Assembly (NCBI RefSeq): GCF_036227105.1
Contig: NZ_CP109434.1
Span: forward strand, 8,094,501-8,158,500
Source: Amycolatopsis sp. NBC_01488
GTDB taxonomy: Bacteria > Actinomycetota > Actinomycetes > Mycobacteriales > Pseudonocardiaceae
DNA length: 64,000 bases
Direction: 5' to 3'
A program made the translations under genes and the position numbers. The notes below the pieces were generated by a model. That model made no database searches, was not told the origin of the DNA, and saw only the letters and a list, made by a program, of their open reading frames with translations. Below, piece after piece: positions 28,384 to 37,009 of the stretch. Every line of letters starts with the position of its first letter. The stretch's first letter is position 1.

Positions 28384-29472
28384 TCAGGAGGACGCCGGCG
28401 GGCGCCAGCCGCCGGTGACCTCCTTGACCGGCTTGTGCGGGAATCGGCGCTCGGCGTATTCCTGCGCTCGGGAGCCCGGCATGACGTACAGGGTCTCCGT
28501 CTTGTCCTGCAGCGGTCGCAGCACGGTGTTCATGAAGGCCTTGCGGTCCTCCAGGTACGGACCCAGGACGTCCTCGCCCGCAGGGCAGACGGCCAGGCAG
28601 TAGCCCGACTTGTAGCCGGGCGGAGAGCTCAGGCTCTGCCACATCGAGGCGCTTTCGGAATCGGTGACGCGGGAGCGGTAGTCGGCGGCGTCCTCGCTGT
28701 CGGCCACGGTCTGCGCCCAGTCGGTGAACCCGCTCATGAACTCGCGGTAGTTGTGCGTGGTGCACGCAAGCCCGTCGAACTCGCCGTCCTTGCCGATGGC
28801 GCCGACCGGGCAGGCGGAGACGCACAGCTTGCAGTCGATGCAGGGGTTGTAGTCCAGTGCCTGCCCGTACTCGCTCACCTCGGCGTCGACCAGGACGGTG
28901 ACCAGCAGCACGAAGTTGCCGAACTTCGGGTGGATGACGTTGCGGTGCAGGCCCATCACCCCGAGCCCGGCGGCCACCGCGACGGTCTTGTGCGCCACCA
29001 CCCAGATCCGGTCCGTGCCGAAGCGGTCCATTTCCTGCGGGAAGCCGACCGACGGGTTGAGTGCGCGGTAGCCGGCGTCCTGCAGGGCCCGGGTGACGTC
29101 GCGGGCGGTGTGGTTGGCCTGTTCGTCGGTCTGGTGGAACTCCTGGTTGGCCACGCTGCGGGCCGGGGAGCGGCAGTTGTCGCGGTTCATCCGGAACGCC
29201 ATCGCGACCAGGGTGCGGGTGCCGGGCAACGCGGACAGCACGTACTCGCGCTCGCCGGCCAGGTCGGGGTGGTCCAGGCTGACCGCGGCGACGTCGTCCG
29301 CACCGGCGGCCAGGCACAGCGCACGTAGCCAGGCCGCGTCGATCACCGCCGGCGGATCCATGGCGTCTCCGGCCCGGCGCCGGGCGAGCACCGCCTGCAC
29401 CGACGGGTGCGCGGCCAGCTTCGCCGGAAGCTTCGGATCCACCGGCTCCCCCTCGGCCCGCACGGTAGTCAT
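28384..29472 (-). CDS. 4Fe-4S protein related to QueG/reductive dehalogenases
   Basis: 362 residues. The N-terminal half resembles the cobalamin-binding QueG/reductive-dehalogenase domain (AHKTVAVAAGLGVMGLHRNVIHPKFGNFVLL, about 161-191). A classical cluster motif CIDCKLCVSACPVG follows at about 212-225, and a second partial set, GYCLAVCPAG, near 297-306 could complete a second cluster with a cysteine elsewhere. There is no TAT signal, so it is probably cytoplasmic. Epoxyqueuosine reductase is the nearest characterised relative, but this protein lacks the usual tRNA-binding repeats at the end. Real substrate unknown. It is probably controlled by the TetR at 27801 through the operator at 29509. 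Confidence 0.72.
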   Translation of the reverse strand: MTTVRAEGEPVDPKLPAKLAAHPSVQAVLARRRAGDAMDPPAVIDAAWLRALCLAAGADDVAAVSLDHPDLAGEREYVLSALPGTRTLVAMAFRMNRDNCRSPARSVANQEFHQTDEQANHTARDVTRALQDAGYRALNPSVGFPQEMDRFGTDRIWVVAHKTVAVAAGLGVMGLHRNVIHPKFGNFVLLVTVLVDAEVSEYGQALDYNPCIDCKLCVSACPVGAIGKDGEFDGLACTTHNYREFMSGFTDWAQTVADSEDAADYRSRVTDSESASMWQSLSSPPGYKSGYCLAVCPAGEDVLGPYLEDRKAFMNTVLRPLQDKTETLYVMPGSRAQEYAERRFPHKPVKEVTGGWRPPASS

Positions 29473-29508
29473 CCGATCTCCTCCCGAGTCCGGTTCGATC
29501 GGCAGCTC

Positions 29509-29526
29509 GTAAACCGATCAGTTTCC
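29509..29526. promoter_or_regulatory. probable TetR operator upstream of the ferredoxin-type gene
   Basis: GTAAACCGATCAGTTTCC sits 37 bases before the ATG at 29472 and matches the sites at 27753 and 29588 in 15 to 16 of 18 positions. A partial copy (ACCGTTCGGTTTAC) lies between, at 29569-29582. Confidence 0.65.
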
Positions 29527-29587
29527 GATCTTGCACGGTTACGATAGCAGCTCGGCTTGTCCATGGACACCGTTCGGTTTACGCTGT

Positions 29588-29605
29588 GGGAACCGATCGG
29601 TTTCC
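29588..29605. promoter_or_regulatory. probable TetR operator upstream of the alpha/beta hydrolase gene
   Basis: GGGAACCGATCGGTTTCC contains the perfect palindrome GGAAACCGATCGGTTTCC except for one base and ends 22 bases before the hydrolase start codon, a position suited to blocking transcription. Confidence 0.68.
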
Positions 29606-29627
29606 TCCGCACTCAGGAGCAGGCGAG

Positions 29628-30503
29628 ATGCCCGGCCAGCCGTCACGTCCCACGATTCACGTTCCCGGCACCACCAGCCACACCATCGCCCCACGGAACG
29701 GGCACCGCGAGGGGACGCTGCGCTACCTCAAAGCGGGCACCGGCGCTCCCCTGGTCCTGCTGCACACCGTGCGAACACAGGCCGAGCACTTCCGCCACCT
29801 GGTTCCCCTGGTCTCGGACCGGTACACCGTGTACGCCCTCGACCTCCCGGGGATGGGCTACTCCGAGATCGTGCCCGGCGCGTCGTACGAAGAGCCGGCG
29901 ATGCGCGCGGGCGTCGAACGGCTTCTGACGGAACTCGACCTCGACGACGTGACGGTGCTCGGCGAGTCCATGGGGGCGGTGCTCGCCCTGACCACCGCCG
30001 CCGACCTGCCGGACCGGGTCCGGCGCGTCATCGCGGTGAACACCTACGACTTCCGCGGCGGAATCGCCCGGTCCGGCCTGCTCGCCCGGCTGGTGGTCAC
30101 CGGCGTGCTCGCTCCCGGGATCGGCCCGGTGGTCGCCGGGGTCGAGCCCAAGGCCGCACTTCGCCGGATCCTGCAGGGCGGGCTCGGTGACAAGACCGCA
30201 TTGCGAGCGGACTATGTGGACGAACTCCTGCAGGTGGGCAGCCGCCCCGGCTACCCGGCCGTGGCCCGCGGCGTCTACCGGAACCTGCCCAGCCTCATCG
30301 CGGCCCGGTCACGCTACCCCGAAATCAAAGCTCCCATCCACCTCGTCTACGGCGAAAAGGACTGGTCACGACGATCGGACCGGGCCGCCACCAAGGACCT
30401 GCTGCCCGACGCCGAATACACACTGGTGCCGGGAGCCGGCCATTTCATCGCCCTGGAACGGCCCGACGTACTCGCCGGACTGGTGAACGCGGTGGCGTCG
30501 TGA
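29628..30503 (+). CDS. alpha/beta-fold hydrolase
   Basis: 291 residues from the ATG at 29628, which has AGGAG eight bases upstream; a GTG at 29586 in the same frame overlaps the operator and is less likely. Oxyanion region LLHTVRTQ, nucleophile Ser in LGESMGAVLAL (GxSxG), acid in VYGEKDWSRR and His in PGAGHFIALERPDVL. It lacks the HGxP form and has HTVRTQ instead. Substrate unknown: haloalkane, epoxide and C-C hydrolases share this layout. It is divergent from the 4Fe-4S protein gene and probably co-regulated with it by the TetR at 27801. Confidence 0.85.
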   Translation: MPGQPSRPTIHVPGTTSHTIAPRNGHREGTLRYLKAGTGAPLVLLHTVRTQAEHFRHLVPLVSDRYTVYALDLPGMGYSEIVPGASYEEPAMRAGVERLLTELDLDDVTVLGESMGAVLALTTAADLPDRVRRVIAVNTYDFRGGIARSGLLARLVVTGVLAPGIGPVVAGVEPKAALRRILQGGLGDKTALRADYVDELLQVGSRPGYPAVARGVYRNLPSLIAARSRYPEIKAPIHLVYGEKDWSRRSDRAATKDLLPDAEYTLVPGAGHFIALERPDVLAGLVNAVAS

Positions 30504-30799
30504 CCGGCCAGGTTCGCGTTGTCGCGCACGAGGTCCGCCGTCGCGAAGTCGCGGTCGACCTGCCGTTCGAGGAAGGTCGCGGACCTGTTCACCGCACTCG
30601 GCATCGGGGTTCCCGCCGGGCTGACACTGGAACACCGCGAGGGCAGAGGTGCTCGTCTGGTTGCTTCCGGTCAGCGTGTCGAGTCGGCGCTGGGACGGTC
30701 CCGGTCTCGCCGGCGGGCCGGTGAAGTGGGCTGGCGGAACGCGCCGTCCTGACCCGTGCAGTCAGCCGGCCAGGGAGGCGCCGACGTGGGTCACCCTCA
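30504..30799. other. intergenic region, possible gene remnant
   Basis: No intact gene. A GTG overlaps the hydrolase stop (GTGA at 30500) and opens a frame reading VRVVAHEVRRREVAVDLPFE, and an adjacent frame continues KVADLFTALGIGVPAGLTLEHREG. Together they look like the start of a protein broken by a frameshift near 30572, but I cannot name it. Confidence 0.3.
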
Positions 30800-31192
30800 T
30801 CAGAACCGGCGGCGCCAGGTCTGGCGCCGCGGCGTGCCTGACACGTCGTCCCGCCGCCGGTTCGGCGCTTCGGTCATGATCGAAGCCACCGGTTCGACGT
30901 CTTCGATGTGCTCGCCGCGCCGCGGTGCCGGTTTCGCCCGCTCGGGCATCGGCTCCGGTTCTGGGTGGGCCAGCACCTCCTCGACACCGCGGAGGAACCG
31001 CTCGGCCTGCTCAGCACGTTCGGGCTCCGGTGTTCGTTCCCACGCCCGCAGCATGGTTCCGGTGGTGGGCACGAACCGTTCCGCGTAGGCGGCACCGGTG
31101 ACGGCGTTGAGCGCAGTCAGCCGGCCACGGAGGACGTCCCGCGCGCATTCCGCCAGCGCCGGGTCCTGGTGCTTGGTCAGTTCGACGAGCAT
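30800..31192 (-). CDS. hypothetical protein or gene fragment, 130 residues
   Basis: The frame encodes MLVELTKHQDPALAECARDVLRGRLTALNAVTGAAYAERFVP..., a soluble, helix-forming, charged sequence with no recognised domain; the last 40 residues are Arg- and Pro-rich and may be read-through. Its ATG shares the tetranucleotide CATG with the ATG of the truncated oxidoreductase on the other strand, so its start sits exactly at a rearrangement junction. No ribosome-binding site is evident. It is probably a displaced gene fragment. Confidence 0.35.
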   Translation of the reverse strand: MLVELTKHQDPALAECARDVLRGRLTALNAVTGAAYAERFVPTTGTMLRAWERTPEPERAEQAERFLRGVEEVLAHPEPEPMPERAKPAPRRGEHIEDVEPVASIMTEAPNRRRDDVSGTPRRQTWRRRF

Positions 31193-32459
31193 GCGCGGTC
31201 ATCGGGCGAGCTACGACGCTTGGGTGCGGTGTGGCGCGACGGGCTGGGGATTCGACGACCTGCTGCCCTTCTTCAAGCGGAGCGAACACGTCGAGGGCCG
31301 CGATCCGGCCCTGCGCGGCCGGAGCGGTCCCCTGGCTCCCGGTCCGGCGGTGTCGGGTCACCCGATCGCGCGGGCCGGCCTCGAGGCGGCCGCGCAGACC
31401 GGATACCCGATGGCCGCCGACATCGGTGGCGGCCTGGAGGACGGCTTCGGCTGGTGCGACCTGAACATCGTCGACGGCCGGCGGCAGAGCGCCGCGGACG
31501 CCTACCTCACCCCGGTGCTCGGCCGGCCCAACCTCGACGTCGTCACCGACGCGCTGGTGCACCGGGTCACGATCACCGGGGGCCGCTGCACCGGGGTCGA
31601 GTACAGCGTGGCCAACGAGATGGTCGCCGTGGAGAGCGGTACGGAGGTGGTGCTGACCGCGGGGACCGTGGGGACCGTGGGGACTCCGCAGCTGCTGATG
31701 CTGTCCGGTGTCGGACCGCAAGCCGACCTGCGTGCGGCCGGGGTCCGGGTGGTCGCCGACCTGCCCGGCGTCGGCGCGAGCCTGCACGATCACCCCATGT
31801 CGGGAATCGTCTACCGCGCCGCCCGGCCGGTTCCGCACGGAACGAACAACCATGGTGAGGTGCAGGGCCTGGTCGACACCGGCATCGGCGGACACGGGCC
31901 GGACGTCCAGCTCATGTTCGTCGACGTGCCGCTGCGAGCGGACGCGCTGCCCGGCCCCGAGCTGGACCAGGGCTACGCGACCATGGTGTCGCTGCTGGCG
32001 GGGTTCAGCCGTGGCTCGGTGCGACTGGCCGAGGCCACGCCCGGGGCGGCACCGGTGATCGATCCCCGCTACTACAACGATGTTCGCGATCTGGAGATGA
32101 TGGCTTCCGGCCTGCGCATGGCTCGCGAGATCGGCGGCGCGCCCGCGCTGGCGCCATGGCGTGGCACGGAAGCGCTGCCGGGTGCCGAGGTGCGCGACGA
32201 CGATGACCTGCGTGCGTATCTGCGGAAGAACCTCAGGAGCTACTCGCACTACGCGGGTACGTGCCGGATCGGCGCCGACGAAACGGCGGTGGTGGACACC
32301 GACCTGCGCGTGCACGGCATCAGTGGACTGAGCGTGGCCGACGCGTCGGTCATGCCCGCACCCGTGTCCGCCAACACCAACGCCACGGTCTACGCCATCG
32401 CCGAACGAGCAGCGGATCTCATCCGCGGCCGGCGCGGTCAGGGACCGGTTCACGGTTGA
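31191..32459 (+). pseudogene. GMC-family FAD oxidoreductase, 5'-truncated
   Basis: About 422 residues of a GMC oxidoreductase, beginning at RGHRASYDAWVRCGATGWGFDDLLPFFKRSE, which is normally around residue 85-115 of the family. The N-terminal dinucleotide-binding domain with GxGxxG is missing. The rest is intact: AADAYLTPVLGRPNLDVVTDALVHRV, TAGTVGTPQLLMLSGVGP, the substrate domain, SYSHYAGTCRIG with the active-site His, and SANTNATVYAIAERAADLI. Without the FAD-binding domain it should not be functional. Intact relatives oxidise alcohols such as choline. Confidence 0.82.
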
Positions 32460-32494
32460 CACGGCGCTTGCGGAGGTCGCCCCGCGAACGCCGT

Positions 32495-32522
32495 GAGGAG
32501 GTGGCCGGCCGGCCACCTCCTC
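32495..32522. terminator. perfect palindrome, probable bidirectional terminator
   Basis: A 28-bp perfect palindrome (GAGGAGGTGGCCGG and its complement) lies between the convergent ends of the truncated oxidoreductase (32459) and the alginate-lyase remnant (32535). It can form a long hairpin in transcripts from either side. Confidence 0.65.
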
Positions 32523-32534
32523 CCCCGGACGTGA

Positions 32535-32705
32535 CTACGAGTGCGTCACCGTGACGCCGGTGGGCAGCGTCAGCTTCCAGTTGGCCAGGTCGAGCACGCT
32601 CGACGGCGCGCACGCGGCCGGCGCGGCGGCAGCTGTCGTTGCGGGCAGCGTGCACATCCCGGCGGCCAGCACGGGCGCGCCGATCCACAGTAGACGCTTG
32701 AACAT
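32535..32705 (-). pseudogene. N-terminal stub of a secreted PL7-type alginate lyase (56 residues)
   Basis: The ATG at 32705 has AAAGGAGA seven bases upstream. The product has a signal peptide (MFKRLLWIGAPVLAAGMC... to about residue 29) followed by SSVLDLANWKLTLPTG, the start motif of polysaccharide-lyase family 7 enzymes, then six residues and a TAG. The roughly 200-residue catalytic domain is gone. Start signals are intact, so a 25-residue secreted peptide could still be made. It is the downstream neighbour of a second alginate-lyase remnant. Confidence 0.68.
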
Positions 32706-32770
32706 TCCGAATCTCCTTTGAATCGGACTCTTTCTTCGGCGGGAAGGGAGAACTGCCGGGCAGCGTGACG

Positions 32771-33890
32771 TCAGGGGGTCAGGGAGATGTCGTCGAGCTG
32801 CTCGGCGGCGGGCCGTACCGGGTACAAGTCACCTCCTGGCGGCACGGGCACGTGCGGGAGTGCGGCACGGGCGGCGCGGTCACCCGCGTCGGCGGCCGCG
32901 TGCAGGCTGTCGAGTGCGGCGTACTGGGTGAAGACCAGTTCCTGGTAGGGCCAGTGCGAAACGCCGCCGGTCGCGGCCGGGATCAGGAAGTCGACGGCCT
33001 TGAACAGGCTGCCCCCGGCGGGCGTCCGATAGGCCCAGAGGTCGACTCCGACGTGCTTGCCGATCGCCGCCAGCCGGGTCATCGCGACCAGGTTGAAGGT
33101 GAAGTAGTGGTAGCTGCGGGTGCGGATGGCTTCCTGCGGCTGGCTGCCGTTCCCGTCGATCTGCTTGTCGATCCGGGAGCTGCGCGCGCCCTGGACGATC
33201 TGCCGGGCGAGTGCCTTCTGCCCGGTGTAGAGCGCGATCCCCGCGGTCAGCATGTCGTAGAACGTGCCGTGGTTGTTCGGCTGCGCGGCCTCGTCCCTGC
33301 CGTTCTGGCTCGTCCGCAGCCAGGTCAGGAAGTTGCCCGACCAGGACTTCAAGCCGGCGCTGTCGGCGCGGCTCCAGCCTGGCGCCCCGGCACTGAGGAT
33401 CGCGACGGCGTCGAGGACCTGGGTGAACGTGTAAGAGAACTCGATGATCCCGATGCCCCGGCCATCGGTCTTGCACGGAATGCCCTGCGCGAAGTTCAGG
33501 TTCGGGTTCATCCGGGTCGCCGGATCGAGGAACCAGGTGCGCAGGGTCGAGCGCCGCACGCTGGGCGTACGCCGCGTTGCCGGTGTAGTACCACGCCAGC
33601 GACAGCTGGTAGATGGCGCTGAACGCGGTCAACCGCTCCGGCTTGTCCGGGATGGCGTCGGTGGCCGGGTTGCGCACGCCGTCCTTCTCGACGTAGGGGC
33701 AGCCGAGGAGGTTGTCCGCGGTCTGCGGCTGCGTGGGCCACCAGTACGGCGCCAGGCTGAGGTAGTCGTGCTTGTCCCCGCTGGGTGGCGTCTTCGGCTT
33801 GTCCACCACCGTCCACGGACCCTTCGTCAGGGCCACGTTCGCCTGCGTCAGCAGGTTGTTCAGCGCGCTGCGGGTGCCGCGGTCGCCCGC
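32771..33890 (-). pseudogene. alginate-lyase domain protein (PF05426 type), 5'-truncated and frameshifted
   Basis: From about 33890 one frame encodes LLTQANVALTKGPWTVVDKPKTPPSGDKHDYLSLAPYWWP...IYQLSLAWYYTGNAAYAQRA; near 33550 the homology moves to another frame and continues STLRTWFLDPATRMNPNLNF...NNHGTFYDMLTAGIALYTGQ...RSYHYFTFNL to a stop at 32771. These are signatures of the alpha/alpha-toroid alginate lyases, including NNHG and SYHYF. The signal peptide and first part are missing: homology stops where a truncated P450 on the other strand begins. One extra (or two missing) bases near 33550 cause the frameshift. Confidence 0.78.
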
Positions 33891-33904
33891 GACACCCGCC
33901 GACG

Positions 33905-34563
33905 CCACCGAAGCACGCGGAAAGCTGGCGGGCGCGCTGAGCACGCTGATCGCGCAGCGCCGGGCGGAGCCCACCGACGATCTGCTGACCGCGCTCGTCG
34001 CGGCCCGCGACGAGGGCGACCGCCTGACGGACCACGAACTGCTCATGCTCGGCGTCCCGCTGCTGGCCGGCGGCCACGAAACCACGGCGAACCTGACCGG
34101 CAGCTTCCTGGTGGAACTGCTGTCCGACCGCGCACGGTGGACGGCGCTCGTCGCCCGTCCCGAGCTGATCCCCTCGGCGGTCGAGGAACTGCTGCGGTTC
34201 GTGCCGCTGGCGACCGTCGCGGACCTCGCGCGGATCGCCAAGGAGGACCTCGAGCTCGGCGGCCAGGCCATCCGGGCCGGCGACGCGGTGCTGGTCCAGC
34301 TGGACTCGGCCAACCGCGACGACTCGGTGTTCGCCTCGGCCGACGACCTCGACTTCGGCCGCAAGGTCAACCACCACGTCGCGTTCGGCTTCGGCGCGCA
34401 CCACTGCGTCGGCGCGCCACTGGCGAGGCTGGAACTGCGCGTCCTGCTCTCGACGCTGGTCCGTCGCCTGCCGGACCTGCGCCTCGCGATCTCCGCCGAG
34501 GACATCGAATGGCGCCGCGGCGGCTTGCTGCGCGGGGTCACCAGCCTGCCCGTCACCTGGTGA
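33905..34563 (+). pseudogene. cytochrome P450, 5'-truncated (C-terminal half)
   Basis: About 219 residues: TDDLLTALVAARDEGDRLTDHEL, I-helix LLAGGHETTANL, ExxR in EELLRF, and haem loop FGFGAHHCVGAPLARLEL with the cysteine ligand, ending VTSLPVTW. It matches the CYP105/107-like bacterial type, as does the intact P450 at 41457-42662, which ends almost identically (YELPVTW). The first half of the enzyme is absent; sequence before about 33905 belongs to the alginate-lyase remnant on the other strand. It cannot fold as a P450. Confidence 0.82.
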
Positions 34564-34620
34564 AGTCCTTGCGGTGGTTCGGCATGCGGTGACCGACGCC
34601 GGTCGAGCCCGGGACGCGAA

Positions 34621-34648
34621 GCGGGTGAGCCTGGCCGGGCTCACCCGC
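34621..34648. terminator. hairpin between convergent genes
   Basis: Perfect 11-bp stem GCGGGTGAGCC / GGCTCACCCGC with a 6-base loop, placed between the ends of the P450 remnant (34563) and the small secreted protein gene (34671). Confidence 0.65.
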
Positions 34649-34670
34649 GATGTCGCGCCGCAGCGAGGTG

Positions 34671-35030
34671 TCACGCGACGTAGAGGTACGCGCGAATCTC
34701 GGTACCGTTGGCCTCCCAGTCGAAGTGCGTGACGGTGTTCTTGGGGCAGGCCTTGGCTTCCTTTCTCCCGGACCCGTCCGTGAAGCTGCCGAACGCCTTG
34801 ACGAAGGCGCACTTCCCGTCGGCCTCGGTGTCCTTGACCCAGCCGTCGATGAAAACGTGGCTGCCCACGCACTCCACGGTCCACGCCGCTTCGCCTCCCG
34901 AGGTCGTCGGGTGGAAGTTCGCCGGGCAGGCGGCGTCGACGCCGAGAGATCCGGCGGAGGCCGGTGACGCCACCAGGCCGGTGGTCAGCAGGGCCCCGGC
35001 GGCCGCGGCGACGATCGACATCTTCTTCAT
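34671..35030 (-). CDS. small secreted cysteine-containing protein
   Basis: 119 residues from the ATG at 35030 with GGAGAAAG just upstream. Signal peptide MKKMSIVAAAAGALLTTGLVASPASA, then a mature chain of about 93 residues with four cysteines (AACPANF, VECVGS, GKCAFV, KACPKN), which probably form two disulfides, and a beta-rich pattern ending IRAYLYVA. I do not recognise a family. It is monocistronic. Confidence 0.72.
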   Translation of the reverse strand: MKKMSIVAAAAGALLTTGLVASPASAGSLGVDAACPANFHPTTSGGEAAWTVECVGSHVFIDGWVKDTEADGKCAFVKAFGSFTDGSGRKEAKACPKNTVTHFDWEANGTEIRAYLYVA

Positions 35031-35136
35031 GTCTTTCTCCTCCTCGATGGTCGGACCTGATGGTCGGACGTCGAGGAACGTAGGCCCGGCACCGGCCACG
35101 CGACACCGGTGTTGCGCGTACGCGGAAACATGCGGG

Positions 35137-36129
35137 TCAGCGCGGGCCGGGCTGGTTCTCGCGTAGCCGGCGCCCCAGGGACGTGACGGTGTGCAGGACC
35201 GCCGGTCCGGCACGATGGCTGGCTATCAGGCCCGCGTCACGCAGGACTTTCGTGTGGCGGCTGGCCGAAGCGGCCGAAATCCGCAGGCGCCGGGCCAGCC
35301 GGGTGGTGGTGGCGCCGGCGTCGATTTCGCGGAGCACCGCGGCGCGGGTGCGGCCCAGCAGCTCGTCCAGCGCGCCCGGTTCGCCCGCGCCGAGGTGCGA
35401 CCAGCGCAGGTCCTGGTCCAGCGAGTAGACCAGCACCGGCGGCAGGCCCGGGTCCGCCAGGGACACCGGCGTTCCCTGGCAGAAGAAGGACGGGATCAGG
35501 CGCAGGCCGCGGCCCGCCAGGTGGAGTTCCTGGTCGACGCAGTAGTCGACGTCCAGCAGCGGAGCCTGCCACCGCATCGCCGGGTGCATGGTGGCGAAGA
35601 GGCCGTCGATCCCTCCGTTCAGCAGGGCGTGCGCGCGGCGGGCCCGGTCGGCGTCGACGCCGGAGCCGATCAGGTCGCGATGGGGCGCGACCGCCGCTTC
35701 GTGGTAGCTGCGCAACGCCTCGCCCAACCGGCTCAAGGCCACCGGGTCACCGTCGGCCAGGGGCCGGGCCCAGCCGGGGACCGGGGAGTGCCGGGCCAGC
35801 CGGCACAGCTCGTCGCGCAGCCGACGGCGGGGCGTGGACATGATCGCGTCGAGGCCGGCCTCCACCTCGCACCGGCCGGCCAGCGGGGTGAGGAAGTCCG
35901 GGAAGTACGAGCCGAGCGGGGCGAGCGCGGCCAGCACACGGGCTCCCGGCCGCATCCGGGCGGCGAGCGCCGGGCTGGTCCGGATCCGGCGCACCCACGG
36001 CCGGAACGCCGGCCCGACGTGCGGTTCGTGCAGCCGGAACCGGCTGAGCACCGTCTCCCACAACGGATCCGCGGCGTCGGCGAGGCTGATCCTGGCCAGG
36101 TCGTCGGACGTGAAATGGATACGCAGCAT
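35137..36129 (-). CDS. ArsR-type winged-helix regulator, DUF5937-like
   Basis: 330 residues from the ATG at 36129 (MLRIHFTSDDLARISLA); a second ATG six bases earlier is possible. The N-terminal 240 residues form the long domain typical of these actinobacterial regulators, with AADPLWETVLSRFRL near the start. The winged-helix DNA-binding domain is C-terminal: LLGRTRAAVLREIDAGATTTRLARRLRISAASASRHTKVLRDAGLI (about 255-305). No regulated gene is obvious; the upstream sequence toward 36334 is short and the neighbour is another regulator on the same strand. Confidence 0.75.
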   Translation of the reverse strand: MLRIHFTSDDLARISLADAADPLWETVLSRFRLHEPHVGPAFRPWVRRIRTSPALAARMRPGARVLAALAPLGSYFPDFLTPLAGRCEVEAGLDAIMSTPRRRLRDELCRLARHSPVPGWARPLADGDPVALSRLGEALRSYHEAAVAPHRDLIGSGVDADRARRAHALLNGGIDGLFATMHPAMRWQAPLLDVDYCVDQELHLAGRGLRLIPSFFCQGTPVSLADPGLPPVLVYSLDQDLRWSHLGAGEPGALDELLGRTRAAVLREIDAGATTTRLARRLRISAASASRHTKVLRDAGLIASHRAGPAVLHTVTSLGRRLRENQPGPR

Positions 36130-36333
36130 CCCCATCAACCCCCACAGCGGTCGACCGGGTGGTCGTCGGGAGCGGAACCTGCCGCCGGCCGCACACCCTC
36201 GGTCGCCTTCCCCTGCGGCACATCGTACGGCGGCCGGTCCGGCGGCCAAGGCGTTTTCGCCGACCCCGCCGCGCACGCGAAGAACCGCTCGTTCGACGCC
36301 CGATCCGCCTACGGAAGCACGGCAGCGGACGGA

Positions 36334-36942
36334 TCAACCCGACGCGAGCGCGTCCCAGGCGGCCATCGCGCAGGTGATGACCGCCTCCAGCTCGGGGCGG
36401 GTCGCGCCGTCCCTGGCTTGAGTGGAAAGGCCCTGCACGACGGTGGTGTAGTAGCGGGCGATGGCGTCCAGGTCAGTCGGCACGGCGGTGAAGTCACCGT
36501 CGGCGACGCCGCGGGCGAGCCGGTCCCTGATGGCGGCGAACTGGCCGCGCCGGAGGTCGGCCAGGAACTCGCGGACCTCGTGGTTCTCCACGGCGCCGGT
36601 GGGGGCGGCGAGGACGAGCATGCAGTAGTGCGGCGCGTCGGGGCGGGTGATCTCGTCGGCGGTGGCGCGCAGCATGGCCTCGATCGCCGCGCGGGTGGCC
36701 GGCTCTTCGCGCAGCGCACGCCGCGGCGGCTCGCCCGAGGTCTTGCCATAGAGCACCATGACCTTGCGGAACAGCTCCTGCTTGCTGCCGAAGCAGGCGT
36801 AGATGCTGGCCGAGGCGATCCCCATGGCTTCGGCCAGGTCGTTGAGCGAGGTGCCTTCATAGCCACGCTCCCAGAACAAGTCCAGCGCCTTGCGCAACGC
36901 GATGTCCGGGTCGAACGTGCGCGGCCTGCCACGAGCAGCCAT
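36334..36942 (-). CDS. TetR-family regulator of the divergent quinone oxidoreductase gene
   Basis: 202 residues. HTH: RGRPRTFDPDIALRKALDLFWERGYEGTSLNDLAEAMGIASASIYACFGSKQELFRKV (about 4-62), with the C-terminal half of the TetR_C_16/YxaF-like kind. It is divergent from the MDR oxidoreductase gene at 37050; the 107-base gap holds two related inverted repeats (36953 and 37010), one overlapping its own promoter region, so it probably represses both genes. TetR proteins paired with quinone oxidoreductases often sense electrophiles or quinones; the inducer here is not known. Confidence 0.86.
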   Translation of the reverse strand: MAARGRPRTFDPDIALRKALDLFWERGYEGTSLNDLAEAMGIASASIYACFGSKQELFRKVMVLYGKTSGEPPRRALREEPATRAAIEAMLRATADEITRPDAPHYCMLVLAAPTGAVENHEVREFLADLRRGQFAAIRDRLARGVADGDFTAVPTDLDAIARYYTTVVQGLSTQARDGATRPELEAVITCAMAAWDALASG

Positions 36943-36952
36943 GGGTCTCCGT

Positions 36953-36975
36953 ACTTGTTTGTCGTTCGATCAAGT
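36953..36975. promoter_or_regulatory. probable TetR operator 1 in the 36942/37050 divergent promoter
   Basis: An imperfect inverted repeat with ends ACTTG and CAAGT around the core GTCGTTCGAT, 11 bases before the regulator's ATG. The same core is repeated in site 2. Confidence 0.55.
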
Positions 36976-37009
36976 TTACCTTGACCGAAGCGCAGCCGCC
37001 GTGACAGGG

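Noticed and set aside
30504..30640. A GTGA-coupled small gene after the alpha/beta hydrolase
   Set aside because: The plausible coding sequence switches frame after about 23 residues and matches nothing I recognise; kept only as a note in the intergenic entry.
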